This document shows positions 26,782 to 36,393 of a stretch of DNA of 64,000 bases, piece by piece. The stretch spans positions 421,060 to 485,059 of the forward strand of contig NZ_KI535295.1 of NCBI RefSeq assembly GCF_000482325.1. Reading direction: 5' to 3'. The position numbers were made by a program, and so were the translations under genes. Each line of letters begins with the position of its first letter. Within the stretch, counting starts at the first letter, position 1. The stretch comes from Bacillus sp. UNC438CL73TsuS30 (GTDB lineage: Bacteria > Bacillota > Bacilli > Bacillales > Cytobacillaceae). The notes beneath the pieces are model-generated. The model worked only from the letters and a program-made list of their open reading frames with translations, did not search any database and had not been told where the DNA came from.

Positions 26782-27552
26782 ATGAAGAAGATTGTTTTTT
26801 TTGACATAGACGGTACATTATTGGATCATGAAAAAAAACTGCCTACTAGTACAAAAAAGGCTATCCAGCTTTTAAAAGATAGTGGTGTTTATGTTGCGAT
26901 TGCTACCGGCAGGGCTCCATTTATGTTTGAAAGTATACGCAAGGAACTTGGAATCGATTCTTATGTTAGCTATAACGGTCAATTTGTTGTCTTTGAAGGG
27001 GAGGTAATCTATGAGAACCCCCTTAATCAAACAGAGCTTGAAAAACTATTGATTGAAACAGAGCAGAATGGACACCCCTTAATAGTAATGAATGAACAAA
27101 CGATGAAGGCGACCGTTAAACAACATCCCTTTATTGACATTAGTCTTGGTACATTGAATTTTACTCATCCTGAGCAGGATGCTACTTTTTATAAAAATAG
27201 GAAGATTTATCAATCCCTGCTTTTCTGTGAAGATAAAGAGGAATTAGTGTATTTTAATCACTTTCCAAAGTTTAACTTTATTAGATGGCATGATTATTCT
27301 GTCGATGTTTTACCTAATGGGGGTTCCAAAGCGGAAGGCATTAAAAAAATGATTGAACGTCTGGGGTTTGAATTAAAGGATGTCTATGCTTTTGGAGACG
27401 GTTTAAATGATTTGGAAATGTTAAAGGCTGTCGGTACCAGTGTTGCGATGGGAAATGGGGTCCCAGAGGCGAAAGAACATGCAGATTATATTACAACAGA
27501 TGTCGCAGAAAATGGAATTTGGAATGGTTTAAAGGAATTACAGTTAATATAA
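26782..27552 (+). CDS. ykrA: Cof-type HAD-IIB phosphatase YkrA
   Basis: This is a predicted sugar- or nucleotide-phosphate phosphatase of 256 residues. Motif I is FFDIDGTLL (nucleophile Asp near residue 8), motif II IATGRAP, and motif III/IV GDGLNDLEML, all intact, with an IIB cap between. The ATG at 26782 follows gaaggag; an open stretch upstream has no site. The order next to defB matches B. subtilis ykrA. The substrate is not deducible. Confidence 0.9.
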   Translation: MKKIVFFDIDGTLLDHEKKLPTSTKKAIQLLKDSGVYVAIATGRAPFMFESIRKELGIDSYVSYNGQFVVFEGEVIYENPLNQTELEKLLIETEQNGHPLIVMNEQTMKATVKQHPFIDISLGTLNFTHPEQDATFYKNRKIYQSLLFCEDKEELVYFNHFPKFNFIRWHDYSVDVLPNGGSKAEGIKKMIERLGFELKDVYAFGDGLNDLEMLKAVGTSVAMGNGVPEAKEHADYITTDVAENGIWNGLKELQLI

Positions 27553-27589
27553 AAAAACTGCCGGCTCCTTAAGGAACGGCAGTTTTTTT
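27552..27589. terminator. Bidirectional terminator ykrA / defB
   Basis: aaaaaactgccg and cggcagtttttt pair, with an inner tcctt/aagga stem. Confidence 0.9.
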
Positions 27590-28139
27590 ATCTTTCAATG
27601 ACTATTGCTCCTTCAATCGGTTTGAAAGGGTCTTGTTTATCAATATAATCATAAAACATAATTCCATTTAGATGATCAATTTCATGTTGGAAACATATGG
27701 CCGGGAGCCCTTTTAGACGAAGCTTTACCTCTTCTCCATTTTCGTCGATGCCTTTTATCGTTACTCTTGCGTGCCTTGGTACAAAGCCTGGTATAGCTTC
27801 ATCGACTGAGAGGCAGCCTTCACCTGATTGCAGATATGACTTTTCAACTGAGTGACTAACAATTTTGGGATTAAAAAGTGCGTAACTATATACTGCTTTT
27901 TCGTCCTGTATATGTACAGCAATCATTCGTTTTGAAACATTGATTTGCGGAGCTGCTAAACCGATACCCGGTCTTAATTTGTATTTTTCAGCAATCTCAG
28001 GGTTTTGACTGTTTTTAACATATTCTAAAAGCTCTTGTAAGATCCGTTTGTCTTCATCAGAGGCGGGGAGGGGAACTTCCGCTGCTATTTTTCTGAGAGT
28101 TGGATGACCATCGCGTATGATATCTTCCATTGTAATCAT
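27588..28139 (-). CDS. defB: Peptide deformylase
   Basis: The enzyme removes the formyl group from nascent N-terminal fMet. The 183-residue protein is of the Gram-positive type 2 class with insertions. All three motifs are present: [14 protein letters not shown] (metal Cys) and QHEIDHLNG (metal His pair and catalytic Glu). The ATG at 28139 gives the N-terminus MITMEDI as in B. subtilis DefB; an in-frame GTG 12 bases upstream overlaps the aggag site. It converges on ykrA and shares its terminator. Confidence 0.94.
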   Translation of the reverse strand: MITMEDIIRDGHPTLRKIAAEVPLPASDEDKRILQELLEYVKNSQNPEIAEKYKLRPGIGLAAPQINVSKRMIAVHIQDEKAVYSYALFNPKIVSHSVEKSYLQSGEGCLSVDEAIPGFVPRHARVTIKGIDENGEEVKLRLKGLPAICFQHEIDHLNGIMFYDYIDKQDPFKPIEGAIVIER

Positions 28140-28258
28140 GTGCTGTCTCACTCCTGTTTTCTGTTATAATAATGAATAAGATTAGTCTATCAAACAAAAT
28201 TAAAAAAGTTAACCACTTTGTTATGTATCTAGATGGTTCTTAGATAAGGGGGATATAC

Positions 28259-28921
28259 TTGCCTTTTGTGTACAAAAGACGTTTATGGATTTTCATTATT
28301 ACTACTGTAGTGATTTTATCCGGTTGTTTCAATCAGAAAACACCCATTGAAAAAATCTATGATATTTTGGAAAAGGTTGTGGAGAAAGAAAAGGGGTTTG
28401 AAAATCAGCAAGAACCGCTCGTAGCATTAGAGAAAAAAGAAAAAGCCACATATGAAAAAATTCTTGACCTTGGGATGAAACAGCATGATAAAGTTGTAAA
28501 ATTGGCTGATACGGCTTTAGCAATGGCTGACAAGCGAAAGCAATATATGTATGAAGAAACCACAAGTATCTTGGAGTCCAAAGAGACATTCCAAAAAATT
28601 AAGGAATATAAAAATGATTTAAAGGACACTAAACAAAAAAAAGCTTTGGAACATCTTTATCAGATTATGATCAATAGATATTCTGCCCACGACGAACTGA
28701 ATACGGAATATCTTAATGCCCTAAAACTTGATAAACAATTGTATGGATTGTTAAAGAATAAAAATTTATCCTTTAAGGACTTAGAGGCAAAAGTGAATAA
28801 GGTGAATGAAGCCTATCAAAAAGTCTATGCGGCAAATAAAAAGTTTAATCAACTTACAAAGGAATACAATGATCAAAAGCTTGCATTTTATAAAATGTCA
28901 GGGTTAAAAATAAATGAATAA
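28259..28921 (+). CDS. ykyA: YkyA family lipoprotein
   Basis: The 220-residue protein has a short basic N-terminus, a hydrophobic helix and a lipobox ending LSGC near residue 22, then an almost entirely helical, Lys/Glu-rich body. This matches the YkyA family encoded just ahead of pdhA in Bacillus; the function is unknown. The TTG at 28259 follows aaggggg. A terminator separates it from pdhA. It would be anchored to the outside of the membrane. Confidence 0.86.
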   Translation: MPFVYKRRLWIFIITTVVILSGCFNQKTPIEKIYDILEKVVEKEKGFENQQEPLVALEKKEKATYEKILDLGMKQHDKVVKLADTALAMADKRKQYMYEETTSILESKETFQKIKEYKNDLKDTKQKKALEHLYQIMINRYSAHDELNTEYLNALKLDKQLYGLLKNKNLSFKDLEAKVNKVNEAYQKVYAANKKFNQLTKEYNDQKLAFYKMSGLKINE

Positions 28922-28936
28922 ATCTAATTTTTTTAT

Positions 28937-28964
28937 AAACCGGCTAAAAGAGCCGGTTTTTCTT
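28937..28964 (+). terminator. Terminator after ykyA
   Basis: aaaccggct pairs with agccggttt around aaaag and is followed by ttct. Confidence 0.85.
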
Positions 28965-29090
28965 TGTTATAACAGAATGGAAATTTGTTTAATTTTATAT
29001 AACAGATTGTTTGTTTTAAATAATACAGGTCTGTTTAAGATGGCACCTATTGTTAATGTTGAAATGATGAAAAATTATTAGATTTAGTAT

Positions 29091-29119
29091 TTGACGCGTT
29101 TAAAAAGTTGATGTAAACT
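29091..29119 (+). promoter_or_regulatory. pdhABCD promoter
   Basis: TTGACG (29091-29096) and TAAACT (29114-29119) are 17 bases apart. The transcript would have a leader of about 175 bases before pdhA. Confidence 0.65.
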
Positions 29120-29179
29120 CGGATATGTAGATAATAATTGTATCAATAAAATAAACAAAAATACTGATACAGAATATGA

Positions 29180-29218
29180 TGGGATGGAGAGATAAATTTC
29201 CATTCAATATTTTTTGTC
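29180..29218 (+). promoter_or_regulatory. Attenuator-like hairpin in the pdhA leader
   Basis: ggatgga and tccattc can form a seven-base stem (one G-T pair) followed by aatatttttt. It is terminator-like but weak and lies inside the untranslated leader. It could attenuate the operon or be incidental. Confidence 0.35.
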
Positions 29219-29302
29219 TTTTAGGGTTTTTGGGTAACCTACAAAGGTGGAATGATTAATTTATACTTATGTTTTTTGAATAGAAAGGATGAGGTGACCT
29301 AA

Positions 29303-30418
<1,116 letters not shown>

Positions 30419-30421
30419 GTC

Positions 30422-31399
30422 ATGGCTCAAATGACAATGATTCAAGCGATTACTGATGCATTGCGTATTGAATTGCGTAATGATCCAAAAACATTAATAT
30501 TTGGAGAAGATGTTGGTGTGAATGGCGGGGTTTTCCGTGCCACTGAAGGGCTCCATAAAGAATTTGGCGAAGAGCGTGTTTTTGATACACCATTAGCAGA
30601 ATCAGGGATTGGTGGTTTATCTATCGGTCTTGCATTAACAGGATACCGTCCAATTCCAGAAATTCAATTCTTTGGATTCGTTTTTGAGGTAATGGATTCT
30701 ATCGCAGGTCAAATGTCTCGTATGCGCTACCGTTCTGGCGGACGATATAATATGCCAATTACAGTTCGTTCACCATTTGGCGGCGGCGTTCACACTCCTG
30801 AGCTTCACTCAGACAGTTTAGAAGGATTAATGGCACAGACTCCTGGATTAAAAGTTGTCGTTCCATCAACACCATATGATGCAAAGGGATTGTTAATCTC
30901 AGCTATTCGTGATAATGATCCAGTTGTATTCTTGGAGCATTTAAAATTATACCGTGCATTCCGTCAAGAAGTACCGGAAGAGGAATACACCATTCCACTA
31001 GGAAAAGCCGATGTGAAACGTGAGGGAACCGACCTATCTATCTTTACTTACGGTGCAATGGTTCACGAATCATTAAAAGCTGCTGAAGAATTAGAAAAAG
31101 AAGGCCATTCAGTCGAAGTTGTCGATTTACGTACAATTAGTCCGCTTGATATTGAAACAATCATTGCATCTGTTGAAAAAACGGGTCGAGCAATTGTTGT
31201 TCAAGAAGCACAAAAACAAGCGGGTGTTGCAGCGACAGTAGTAGCTGAAATTAATGACCGTGCGATTTTAAGCTTGGAAGCACCAGTTTTACGTGTAACA
31301 GCGGCTGATACTGTTTATCCTTTCTCTCAAGCAGAATCTGTATGGCTTCCTAACTATAAAGATGTGATTGAAACGGCTAAAAAGGTATTGACGTTCTAA
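30422..31399 (+). CDS. pdhB: Pyruvate dehydrogenase E1 beta
   Basis: This is the second half of the alpha2beta2 E1 component, 325 residues, identical in length to the B. subtilis protein. Family blocks include [26 protein letters not shown] and [10 protein letters not shown]. The three-base gap after pdhA indicates tight coupling (site aaggag within the end of pdhA). An 87-base gap containing a hairpin separates it from pdhC. Confidence 0.97.
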   Translation: MAQMTMIQAITDALRIELRNDPKTLIFGEDVGVNGGVFRATEGLHKEFGEERVFDTPLAESGIGGLSIGLALTGYRPIPEIQFFGFVFEVMDSIAGQMSRMRYRSGGRYNMPITVRSPFGGGVHTPELHSDSLEGLMAQTPGLKVVVPSTPYDAKGLLISAIRDNDPVVFLEHLKLYRAFRQEVPEEEYTIPLGKADVKREGTDLSIFTYGAMVHESLKAAEELEKEGHSVEVVDLRTISPLDIETIIASVEKTGRAIVVQEAQKQAGVAATVVAEINDRAILSLEAPVLRVTAADTVYPFSQAESVWLPNYKDVIETAKKVLTF

Positions 31400-31419
31400 T
31401 ATTATCGAAAAAAAGTCTG

Positions 31420-31463
31420 CTCTATTTCCCGCATAATGTTTGAATACACCTGCGAAAATAGAG
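31420..31463 (+). other. Hairpin between pdhB and pdhC
   Basis: ctctattt (31420-31427) pairs with aaatagag (31456-31463), with a second gca/tgc pair set inside. There is no T-run, so it is more likely an RNA processing or stability element than a terminator. It could help set E1 to E2 stoichiometry. Confidence 0.5.
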
Positions 31464-31486
31464 GAAGTATAGGAGGATGAATTACA

Positions 31487-32809
31487 GTGTCATTTCAATT
31501 TAAAATGCCTGACATTGGTGAAGGTATTCACGAAGGTGAAATTGTCAAATGGTTTATAAAACCAGGTGACAAGGTTCAAGAAGATGATGTACTTTGCGAA
31601 GTGCAAAATGATAAAGCAGTAGTTGAAATTCCCTCTCCAGTAGAAGGAACTGTAATTGATGTTTTAATTGGTGAAGGAACCGTTGCGACTGTTGGACAGG
31701 TTCTTGTTACATTTGATGCACCAGGATATGAAGACTTGCAATTTAAAGGCGATCACGGTGATGATGAACCAAAACAAGAAGCAGCACCTGCTGTACCAGC
31801 ACCAGCACTTGAAACAAAGCAAGAAGCAGCACCAGCTGCACAGGCAGCAGCTGCTGGAACACAACCTCAGGCTGATGTAGATCCAAATCGCCGAATCATT
31901 GCAATGCCTTCTGTACGCAAATATGCACGTGAAAAAGGTATTGAAATTGCTCATGTTGCTGGTTCAGGTAAAAATGGCCGAATCATGAAGGCTGATATTG
32001 ACGCATTCTTAAGCGGTGGTGCACCAGCAGTACCAGTTGAAAATGCTGCTGTAAGCGAGGAAGTAAACGTTGAAGTTCCAAAAGCAGCACCAATTCGACA
32101 AGGTGAATATCCTGAAACACGTGAAAAAATGAGCGGTATCCGTAAAGCAATTGCGAAGGCTATGGTTAACTCTAAGCATACTGCACCACATGTTACCCTA
32201 ATGGATGAAATTGATGTAACGAAACTTGTTGCTCACCGTAAAAAATTCAAGGAAGTAGCTGCAGCGAAAGGTATCAAGTTAACATTCTTACCTTATATCG
32301 TAAAAGCATTAACAAGTGCTTTGAGAGAGTTCCCAGCATTAAATACTTCTTTAGATGATGCAACAAGTGAGATTATTCATAAACATTATTATAATATCGG
32401 TATTGCAGCTGATACAGAAAAAGGTTTATTAGTACCAGTTGTTAAGGATGCAGACCGTAAATCCGTGTTTAATATTTCAAATGAAATTAACGAATTGGCA
32501 ACAAAAGCACGGGATGGTAAGCTAGCTCCAAATGAAATGAAAGGTGCATCTTGCACGATTTCTAATATTGGTTCAGCTGGCGGTCAATGGTTTACTCCTG
32601 TCATTAATCACCCTGAGGTAGCGATTTTAGGGGTAGGTCGAATTGCGGAGAAACCAATCGTAAGAGATGGTGAAATTGTTGCTGCACCAGTACTAGCTCT
32701 TTCATTAAGCTTTGACCACCGTATGATTGATGGTGCTACAGCACAAAACGCAATGAATCATATTAAGAGATTATTGAACGATCCTGAATTATTGCTAATG
32801 GAGGCGTAA
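31487..32809 (+). CDS. pdhC: Dihydrolipoamide acetyltransferase (PDH E2)
   Basis: E2 forms the core of the complex and transfers the acetyl group to CoA. Domains in order: one lipoyl domain (1-80, lipoylated K43 in [10 protein letters not shown]), an Ala/Pro/Gln-rich linker (about 90-130), a peripheral-subunit-binding domain ([16 protein letters not shown], about 135-170), a second linker and the catalytic domain ending with [13 protein letters not shown]. The length is 440 residues. The GTG start at 31487 follows aggaggatg. There is only one lipoyl domain, as in B. subtilis. Confidence 0.96.
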   Translation: MSFQFKMPDIGEGIHEGEIVKWFIKPGDKVQEDDVLCEVQNDKAVVEIPSPVEGTVIDVLIGEGTVATVGQVLVTFDAPGYEDLQFKGDHGDDEPKQEAAPAVPAPALETKQEAAPAAQAAAAGTQPQADVDPNRRIIAMPSVRKYAREKGIEIAHVAGSGKNGRIMKADIDAFLSGGAPAVPVENAAVSEEVNVEVPKAAPIRQGEYPETREKMSGIRKAIAKAMVNSKHTAPHVTLMDEIDVTKLVAHRKKFKEVAAAKGIKLTFLPYIVKALTSALREFPALNTSLDDATSEIIHKHYYNIGIAADTEKGLLVPVVKDADRKSVFNISNEINELATKARDGKLAPNEMKGASCTISNIGSAGGQWFTPVINHPEVAILGVGRIAEKPIVRDGEIVAAPVLALSLSFDHRMIDGATAQNAMNHIKRLLNDPELLLMEA

Positions 32810-32812
32810 AAA

Positions 32813-34228
32813 ATGGTAGTAGGAGATTTCCCAATTGAAACAGATACTATAGTCATCGGTGCAGGTCCTGGTGGATACGTTGCTGCTATTCGTGCTGCAC
32901 AGCTTGGACAAAAAGTAACGATTGTAGAAAAGGAATATGTGGGCGGAGTATGTTTAAATGTCGGCTGTATTCCATCTAAAGCGTTAATTGCTGCAGGTCA
33001 CCGCTATGAGACAGCTATGCATTCCGATCAATTTGGAATTACAGCGGAAAATGTAAAGGTTGACTTCTCAAAAGTTCAAGAGTTTAAAGGCAGTATTGTA
33101 AATAAATTAACAGGCGGCGTTGAAGGGTTATTAAAGGGAAATAAAGTAAACATCGCTCGCGGTGAAGCGTATTTTGTTGACGCCAATACACTTCGTGTGA
33201 TGGATGAAACTTCAGCCCAAACATATACATTTAAAAATGCAATTATTGCAACTGGTTCTCGCCCTATTGAGCTACCTGCATTTAAATACTCAAAACGTGT
33301 TTTGAACTCTACTGGCGCTCTTAATTTAAATGAAATTCCTGAAAAAATCGTTGTTATTGGCGGCGGAGTAATCGGTATTGAACTTGGCGGTGCTTACGCT
33401 AACTTTGGCAGCCAGGTAACGATTTTAGAAGGTGCCGATGAAATTTTAGGTATGGGCGTTTTTGATAAGCAAATGGCAGCTCTTGTTAAGCGTAATATGA
33501 AGAAAAAAGGTGCAGAATTCTATACAAAAGCATTTGCTAAGGGTGTAGAAGAAACCGAAAATGGCGTTGTTGTAACGTTTGAAACAAAAGGTGAAGAGAA
33601 GAAAATTGAAGCTGATTACTGTTTTGTAATGGTTGGACGCCGTCCAAATACAGATGAGATGGGCTTAGAGCAAGTCGGTGTTAAATTAAGCGAGCGTGGA
33701 TTAATTGAAATTGATCAGCAATGCCGTACCAATATCAGTAATATTTACGCGATTGGTGATGTAGTTGCAGGTCCTCAATTAGCACATAAAGCATCCTATG
33801 AAGCAAAAATTGCTGCTGAAGCAATTGCTGGTCATTCTTCTGAAATTGATTACCTAGGTATTCCTGCTGTTGTCTTTTCAGAGCCTGAACTTGCATCAGT
33901 TGGTTATACAGAAGATCAAGCGAAAAAAGAAGGAATTGAAGTGATTGCAGCGAAGTTTCCATTTGCGGCAAATGGCCGTGCGCTCTCACTTGACAGTGCA
34001 GATGGATTCTTAAAATTAATCACTCGTAAAGAAGATGGTCTTGTAATTGGTGCTCAAATTGCCGGTGCCAGTGCATCAGATATGATTGCTGAACTTGGTC
34101 TTGCTATTGAAGCAGGTATGACAGCAGAAGACCTTGCAATGACTATTCATGCACATCCAACCCTTGGGGAAATAACAATGGAAGCGGCCGAAGTAGCTTT
34201 AGGAAGCCCAATCCATATTATTAAATAA
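32813..34228 (+). CDS. pdhD: Dihydrolipoamide dehydrogenase (PDH E3)
   Basis: E3 reoxidises the E2 lipoyl groups with FAD and NAD. The protein has 471 residues: FAD motif [15 protein letters not shown] (about 16-30), redox disulfide C47-C52 in [12 protein letters not shown] motif [13 protein letters not shown] (about 183), and the C-terminal catalytic HAHPTLGE. It starts three bases after pdhC with its site (gga) in the pdhC end. The operon ends at a strong terminator. The same E3 may also serve other 2-oxoacid dehydrogenases. Confidence 0.97.
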   Translation: MVVGDFPIETDTIVIGAGPGGYVAAIRAAQLGQKVTIVEKEYVGGVCLNVGCIPSKALIAAGHRYETAMHSDQFGITAENVKVDFSKVQEFKGSIVNKLTGGVEGLLKGNKVNIARGEAYFVDANTLRVMDETSAQTYTFKNAIIATGSRPIELPAFKYSKRVLNSTGALNLNEIPEKIVVIGGGVIGIELGGAYANFGSQVTILEGADEILGMGVFDKQMAALVKRNMKKKGAEFYTKAFAKGVEETENGVVVTFETKGEEKKIEADYCFVMVGRRPNTDEMGLEQVGVKLSERGLIEIDQQCRTNISNIYAIGDVVAGPQLAHKASYEAKIAAEAIAGHSSEIDYLGIPAVVFSEPELASVGYTEDQAKKEGIEVIAAKFPFAANGRALSLDSADGFLKLITRKEDGLVIGAQIAGASASDMIAELGLAIEAGMTAEDLAMTIHAHPTLGEITMEAAEVALGSPIHIIK

Positions 34229-34234
34229 TACTGA

Positions 34235-34269
34235 ATGGTTCTTTCCAAAGCGGAAAGAACCATTTTTTT
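34235..34269 (+). terminator. Terminator of the pdh operon
   Basis: atggttctttcc and ggaaagaaccat form a perfect 12-base stem with seven T. Confidence 0.93.
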
Positions 34270-34359
34270 AAAGAAAGAGCTTTTCTTGAAAATAACTATA
34301 TATTTTTTACATATACTATAATATTCATGGTTTTAGATGAAGTTTGTGTGGTGATCATT

Positions 34360-34602
34360 TTGAGGGTTTATGTTGTGATGCTGCTGCAATTTATTATTTG
34401 GAGCGGTTATACTTTGATTGAGTGGTTATCAAAGCATGATCAATTAGTATATAAAGTCATTATGTTTTTTGTCTTTTTTTATTTGGCCTATTTGATTGGT
34501 AACGGTATAACAAAATCCTCAAGAAAAACACTATTTCTCACCGCTTTAAGCCTTGTGATCTACACCTCGATACATTACACACTGGAGCTTTATACCCACT
34601 AA
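34360..34602 (+). CDS. Small membrane protein, 80 residues
   Basis: The product has two or three hydrophobic segments (about 5-20, 33-50 and 58-72) separated by short polar stretches and is probably a membrane protein. I do not recognise it. I chose the TTG at 34360 because ggtgatc, complementary to the 16S end, lies just ahead of it. An in-frame ATG at 34327 lacks such a site and lies only five bases after a TATAAT at 34317-34322. Two hairpins follow the stop. Confidence 0.65.
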   Translation: MRVYVVMLLQFIIWSGYTLIEWLSKHDQLVYKVIMFFVFFYLAYLIGNGITKSSRKTLFLTALSLVIYTSIHYTLELYTH

Positions 34603-34603
34603 A

Positions 34604-34675
34604 AAACTCCCTATTAGGGAGTTTCAGACTGTCGACAAATCCGAAGGATTTTGGATTTATCGACAGTCTTTTTTG
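34604..34675 (+). terminator. Tandem terminators
   Basis: First hairpin: aaactccc/gggagttt (34606-34625). Second: agactgtcga (34626-34635) with tcgacagtct (34660-34669), plus an inner aaatcc/ggattt, followed by tttttt. The second is strong. Confidence 0.88.
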
Positions 34676-34698
34676 CTTGGCTGCGTTATACTAGTCTG

Positions 34699-34828
34699 TT
34701 GATTTCCGTTCCAGGCGCTTCGCTTTCCGCGGGGCGGGCGGTGAGCCTCCTCGTCGCTAAAGCTCCTGCGGGGTCTCACCTGTCCCGCTGTTCCCGCAGG
34801 AGTCTTCGCGCCTTCCACTCCAATCAAT
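34699..34828. repeat. Intergenic repeat family A, full-size copy
   Basis: This GC-rich 130-base element has imperfect terminal inverted repeats: the left end ttgatttccgttccaggcgc resembles the reverse complement of the right end gcgccttccactccaatcaa. Inside, ctcctgcggg (34763-34772) pairs with cccgcaggag (34793-34802). No start codon or coding pattern is seen. Similar elements are common between genes in Bacillus sensu lato as far as I remember. Related short forms lie at 13222 and 34997. Confidence 0.72.
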
Positions 34829-34914
34829 AGTGTGTAAAAATAAATATAGTACATAAACACAGCCTTTTATATAATTATATAATTTAGGTAAAAGGTTTAA
34901 ATGAGGTAGATGAA

Positions 34915-34992
34915 ATGCTTACTAAAAATACACAGATCAATCGTGATCAAGTAGAAATGATAGCTCTAGATCAACTTGTACCTGCAAAGGGC
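34915..34992 (+). pseudogene. Remnant of IS1182-family transposase N-terminus
   Basis: From ATG 34915 the frame reads MLTKNTQINRDQVEMIALDQ then LVP, the typical opening of IS1182-type transposases as I remember them. After about 25 codons it runs into the repeat at 34997 and the similarity ends; the frame closes at 35088. Only the first five per cent or so of a transposase remains. A site-like aatgagg precedes it. Confidence 0.5.
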
Positions 34993-34996
34993 CTGA

Positions 34997-35053
34997 TGAT
35001 TTCCGCTCCGGTCATTCGCTTTCCGCGGGGAGGTCCCTGGAGCGGAATTCAAC
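34997..35053. repeat. Short copy of intergenic repeat family A
   Basis: The unit opens gatttccgctcc and closes ggagcggaattcaac, with cgctttccgcgggg inside, matching the left part of the 34699 copy joined to an inverted end. It interrupts the transposase remnant. Confidence 0.6.
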
Positions 35054-35087
35054 AGACTTTTTACACAGACCAACCTATTGTATTATA

Positions 35088-35110
35088 AGTAATTAACGCG
35101 GTTAATTACT
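35088..35110. repeat. Perfect palindrome, 10-base arms
   Basis: agtaattaac (35088-35097) and gttaattact (35101-35110) flank gcg. No T-run follows. It may be a protein site or the remains of a mobile element end. Confidence 0.5.
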
Positions 35111-35127
35111 AAAGAGGGTGAATAAAA

Positions 35128-35155
35128 TAAAAGCTATCGAAAGATTCGACAGCCA
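35128..35155 (-). terminator. Terminator of the DUF1885-like gene
   Basis: On the minus strand gctgtcgaa and ttcgatagc pair with one mismatch and are followed by ttttattttatt. Confidence 0.7.
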
Positions 35156-35181
35156 TGACCCCCCTTTTAGGAGTTTTTTAA

Positions 35182-35619
35182 TTATTTTCTAGGATAATAA
35201 TACATGACTCTTTCATTGAAAAGGTGTAGTTCTCCTTGCATTTTTTTTGCAAGAAATTTACAAAATTCATTGGCTTTCCCTTTATCCCCATATGTGGATT
35301 GCTCTGGCAGGGTTACTTGAATGTAATGCTGCACTCTTTCTTCGCCGTACTCATCACGAATTGCTTCTGAGTCAACACCAATTAATATCGCAAAATACTT
35401 TTCATGGTCGGAATGTAAATAAAACCATTTTCCTTTTCCTTCTTCCTTCTCCTTTACTTCATAAGGAAAGGCAGCGTTTCCAAATTGCCAATCAACTTGA
35501 TTCCCTGTTTTTGAGGTAATATCTTTATAATAATAAAAAAGTTCTTTTACTTCATCAATTGTAACTTGTTGTTTTGCAGATGTAGGCACCAGCTTGATAA
35601 ATGCATTTTTCGCCAACAT
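35182..35619 (-). CDS. DUF1885-like cytoplasmic protein
   Basis: The 145-residue soluble protein has no signal or membrane segment. The N-terminal AFIKLVPTSAKQQVTIDEVKE region and the stretch AAFPYEVKEKEEGK recall the Bacillus family DUF1885, from memory only; the function is unknown. Two consecutive ATG codons are possible; I take the second (35619), four bases after aggggggaatg, rather than the one abutting the site. It is monocistronic, with a hairpin terminator at 35155-35128. Confidence 0.75.
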   Translation of the reverse strand: MLAKNAFIKLVPTSAKQQVTIDEVKELFYYYKDITSKTGNQVDWQFGNAAFPYEVKEKEEGKGKWFYLHSDHEKYFAILIGVDSEAIRDEYGEERVQHYIQVTLPEQSTYGDKGKANEFCKFLAKKMQGELHLFNERVMYYYPRK

Positions 35620-35767
35620 CATTCCCCCCTAACGCTCCAATTATATCCCTTACTATTTTAGCATTGAATAAAATCCAATGACAACCGTTACAAAAATAAG
35701 TTTCTTGTAATTTTTGTGAAAATAAATTACAATAATATTCTAAATATTAAAAGAATGGAGGAGTCCA

Positions 35768-36067
35768 ATGGAATTATTTGATAAGTTATATGATGAGCAG
35801 GAAAATGTAAAGGTGAGGTTTGTAGGTTTTACGACTGAACAGACCCGCTATGACTTTGGAATTGTTTTTACGAATATGTTTTTTGGAAAACCCCTGGTAG
35901 TTTGTATGCAAACCGGCCGTTCTACCCTCCTCGACCCTAAAGACATCGAAGATATTGACCACTTGCAATCCGTATTCCGAATTTCCGACCGGCAACAAGC
36001 AGCCGATTTAGCTGAATTTTTCAGCGTAACCATTCCTTCCGTTCATTCTTACATTCAGTATGAATAA
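35768..36067 (+). CDS. DUF3055-like small protein
   Basis: The 99-residue soluble protein contains RFVGF..E..RYDFGIVFTNMFFGKPLVV and CMQTGRSTLL, which I recall as the DUF3055 family of Bacillus. The function is unknown. The start at 35768 follows tggaggag. A strong hairpin lies seven bases after the stop, between it and the SR1 locus. Confidence 0.78.
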   Translation: MELFDKLYDEQENVKVRFVGFTTEQTRYDFGIVFTNMFFGKPLVVCMQTGRSTLLDPKDIEDIDHLQSVFRISDRQQAADLAEFFSVTIPSVHSYIQYE

Positions 36068-36073
36068 TGGGAC

Positions 36074-36100
36074 AAAAAGGGTCCACTATGGACCCTTTTT
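36074..36100 (+). terminator. Terminator after the DUF3055-like gene
   Basis: aaaaagggtcc and ggacccttttt form an 11-base perfect stem. Confidence 0.9.
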
Positions 36101-36118
36101 GTTTACATAAAAATTAAA

Positions 36119-36129
36119 TGTGACATACA
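36119..36129 (+). promoter_or_regulatory. CcpN box 1 (SR1 promoter)
   Basis: tgtgacataca fits the CcpN consensus TRTGHYATAYW at all eleven positions. It lies upstream of the -35 element and is part of an 18-base near-perfect direct repeat (36110-36127 and 36142-36159). Confidence 0.75.
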
Positions 36130-36137
36130 ATTTAGGC

Positions 36138-36166
36138 TTGAAAAATTAAATGTGATATATTATTAT
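36138..36166 (+). promoter_or_regulatory. SR1 promoter
   Basis: TTGAAA (36138-36143) and TATTAT (36161-36166) are 17 bases apart. Transcription would start near 36173. Confidence 0.75.
36151..36161 (+). promoter_or_regulatory. CcpN box 2 (SR1 promoter)
   Basis: tgtgatatatt also fits TRTGHYATAYW fully. It ends at the first base of the -10 element and is 32 bases, about three helical turns, from box 1, so two CcpN dimers would sit on one DNA face. Confidence 0.75.
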
Positions 36167-36180
36167 TATCTCAAGGATGT

Positions 36181-36194
36181 TTTAACCGCTTACA
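36181..36194 (+). promoter_or_regulatory. cre-like site in SR1 (CcpA)
   Basis: tttaaccgcttaca differs from the cre consensus TGWAANCGNTNWCA only at the second base. It begins about eight bases after the estimated start, a position where CcpA acts as a roadblock. SR1 is CcpA- and CcpN-repressed in B. subtilis. Confidence 0.65.
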
Positions 36195-36218
36195 TTTCAT
36201 ATAAAGGGGATAGAAAAG

Positions 36219-36344
36219 ATGGGTACAATCGTATGCCAAGCTTGCAATTCTACTATTGATCATTTTGAAGACGAAAAAGTTACAGTTTTATATTCTTCAA
36301 AATGCACCTGCTGTAACGAACACCATTCAAAAGAAGAAAAATAA
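36219..36344 (+). CDS. sr1P: GapA-binding peptide SR1P
   Basis: The 41-residue peptide starts MGTIVCQACNSTIDHFEDEK, nearly identical to the B. subtilis SR1P opening. Five Cys (6, 9, 29, 31, 32) and a His pair give a possible zinc-ribbon arrangement. In B. subtilis SR1P binds the glycolytic GAPDH GapA and stabilises gapA mRNA, and the SR1P-GapA complex enhances RNase J1; RNase J1 is encoded 10 kb away here. The ATG at 36219 follows aaagggga. Confidence 0.9.
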   Translation: MGTIVCQACNSTIDHFEDEKVTVLYSSKCTCCNEHHSKEEK

Positions 36345-36356
36345 TTTATGAATAAA

Positions 36357-36393
36357 ATAAAATAGGATTCCAATGTGGAATCCTATTTTTTTA
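36357..36393. terminator. Bidirectional terminator SR1 / speA
   Basis: aaaataggattcc and ggaatcctatttt form a 13-base perfect stem with seven T. The speA stop codon on the minus strand lies at its right edge. Confidence 0.92.

Larger units (their letters stand above)
36173..36392 (+). ncRNA. SR1: SR1 dual-function small RNA
   Basis: A promoter, a 41-codon SR1P frame and a strong terminator define an RNA of about 220 bases (B. subtilis SR1 is 205). In B. subtilis SR1 base-pairs with ahrC mRNA and also encodes SR1P, which binds GapA and promotes RNase J1 action. The position next to speA is the same as in B. subtilis. The start base is estimated from the -10 position. The base-pairing region was not checked. 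Confidence 0.82.

Noticed and set aside
34657-34860. Open frame through repeat A on the minus strand
   Set aside because: The frame runs through a GC-rich non-coding repeat, has no ribosome binding site, and its translation shows no plausible protein.
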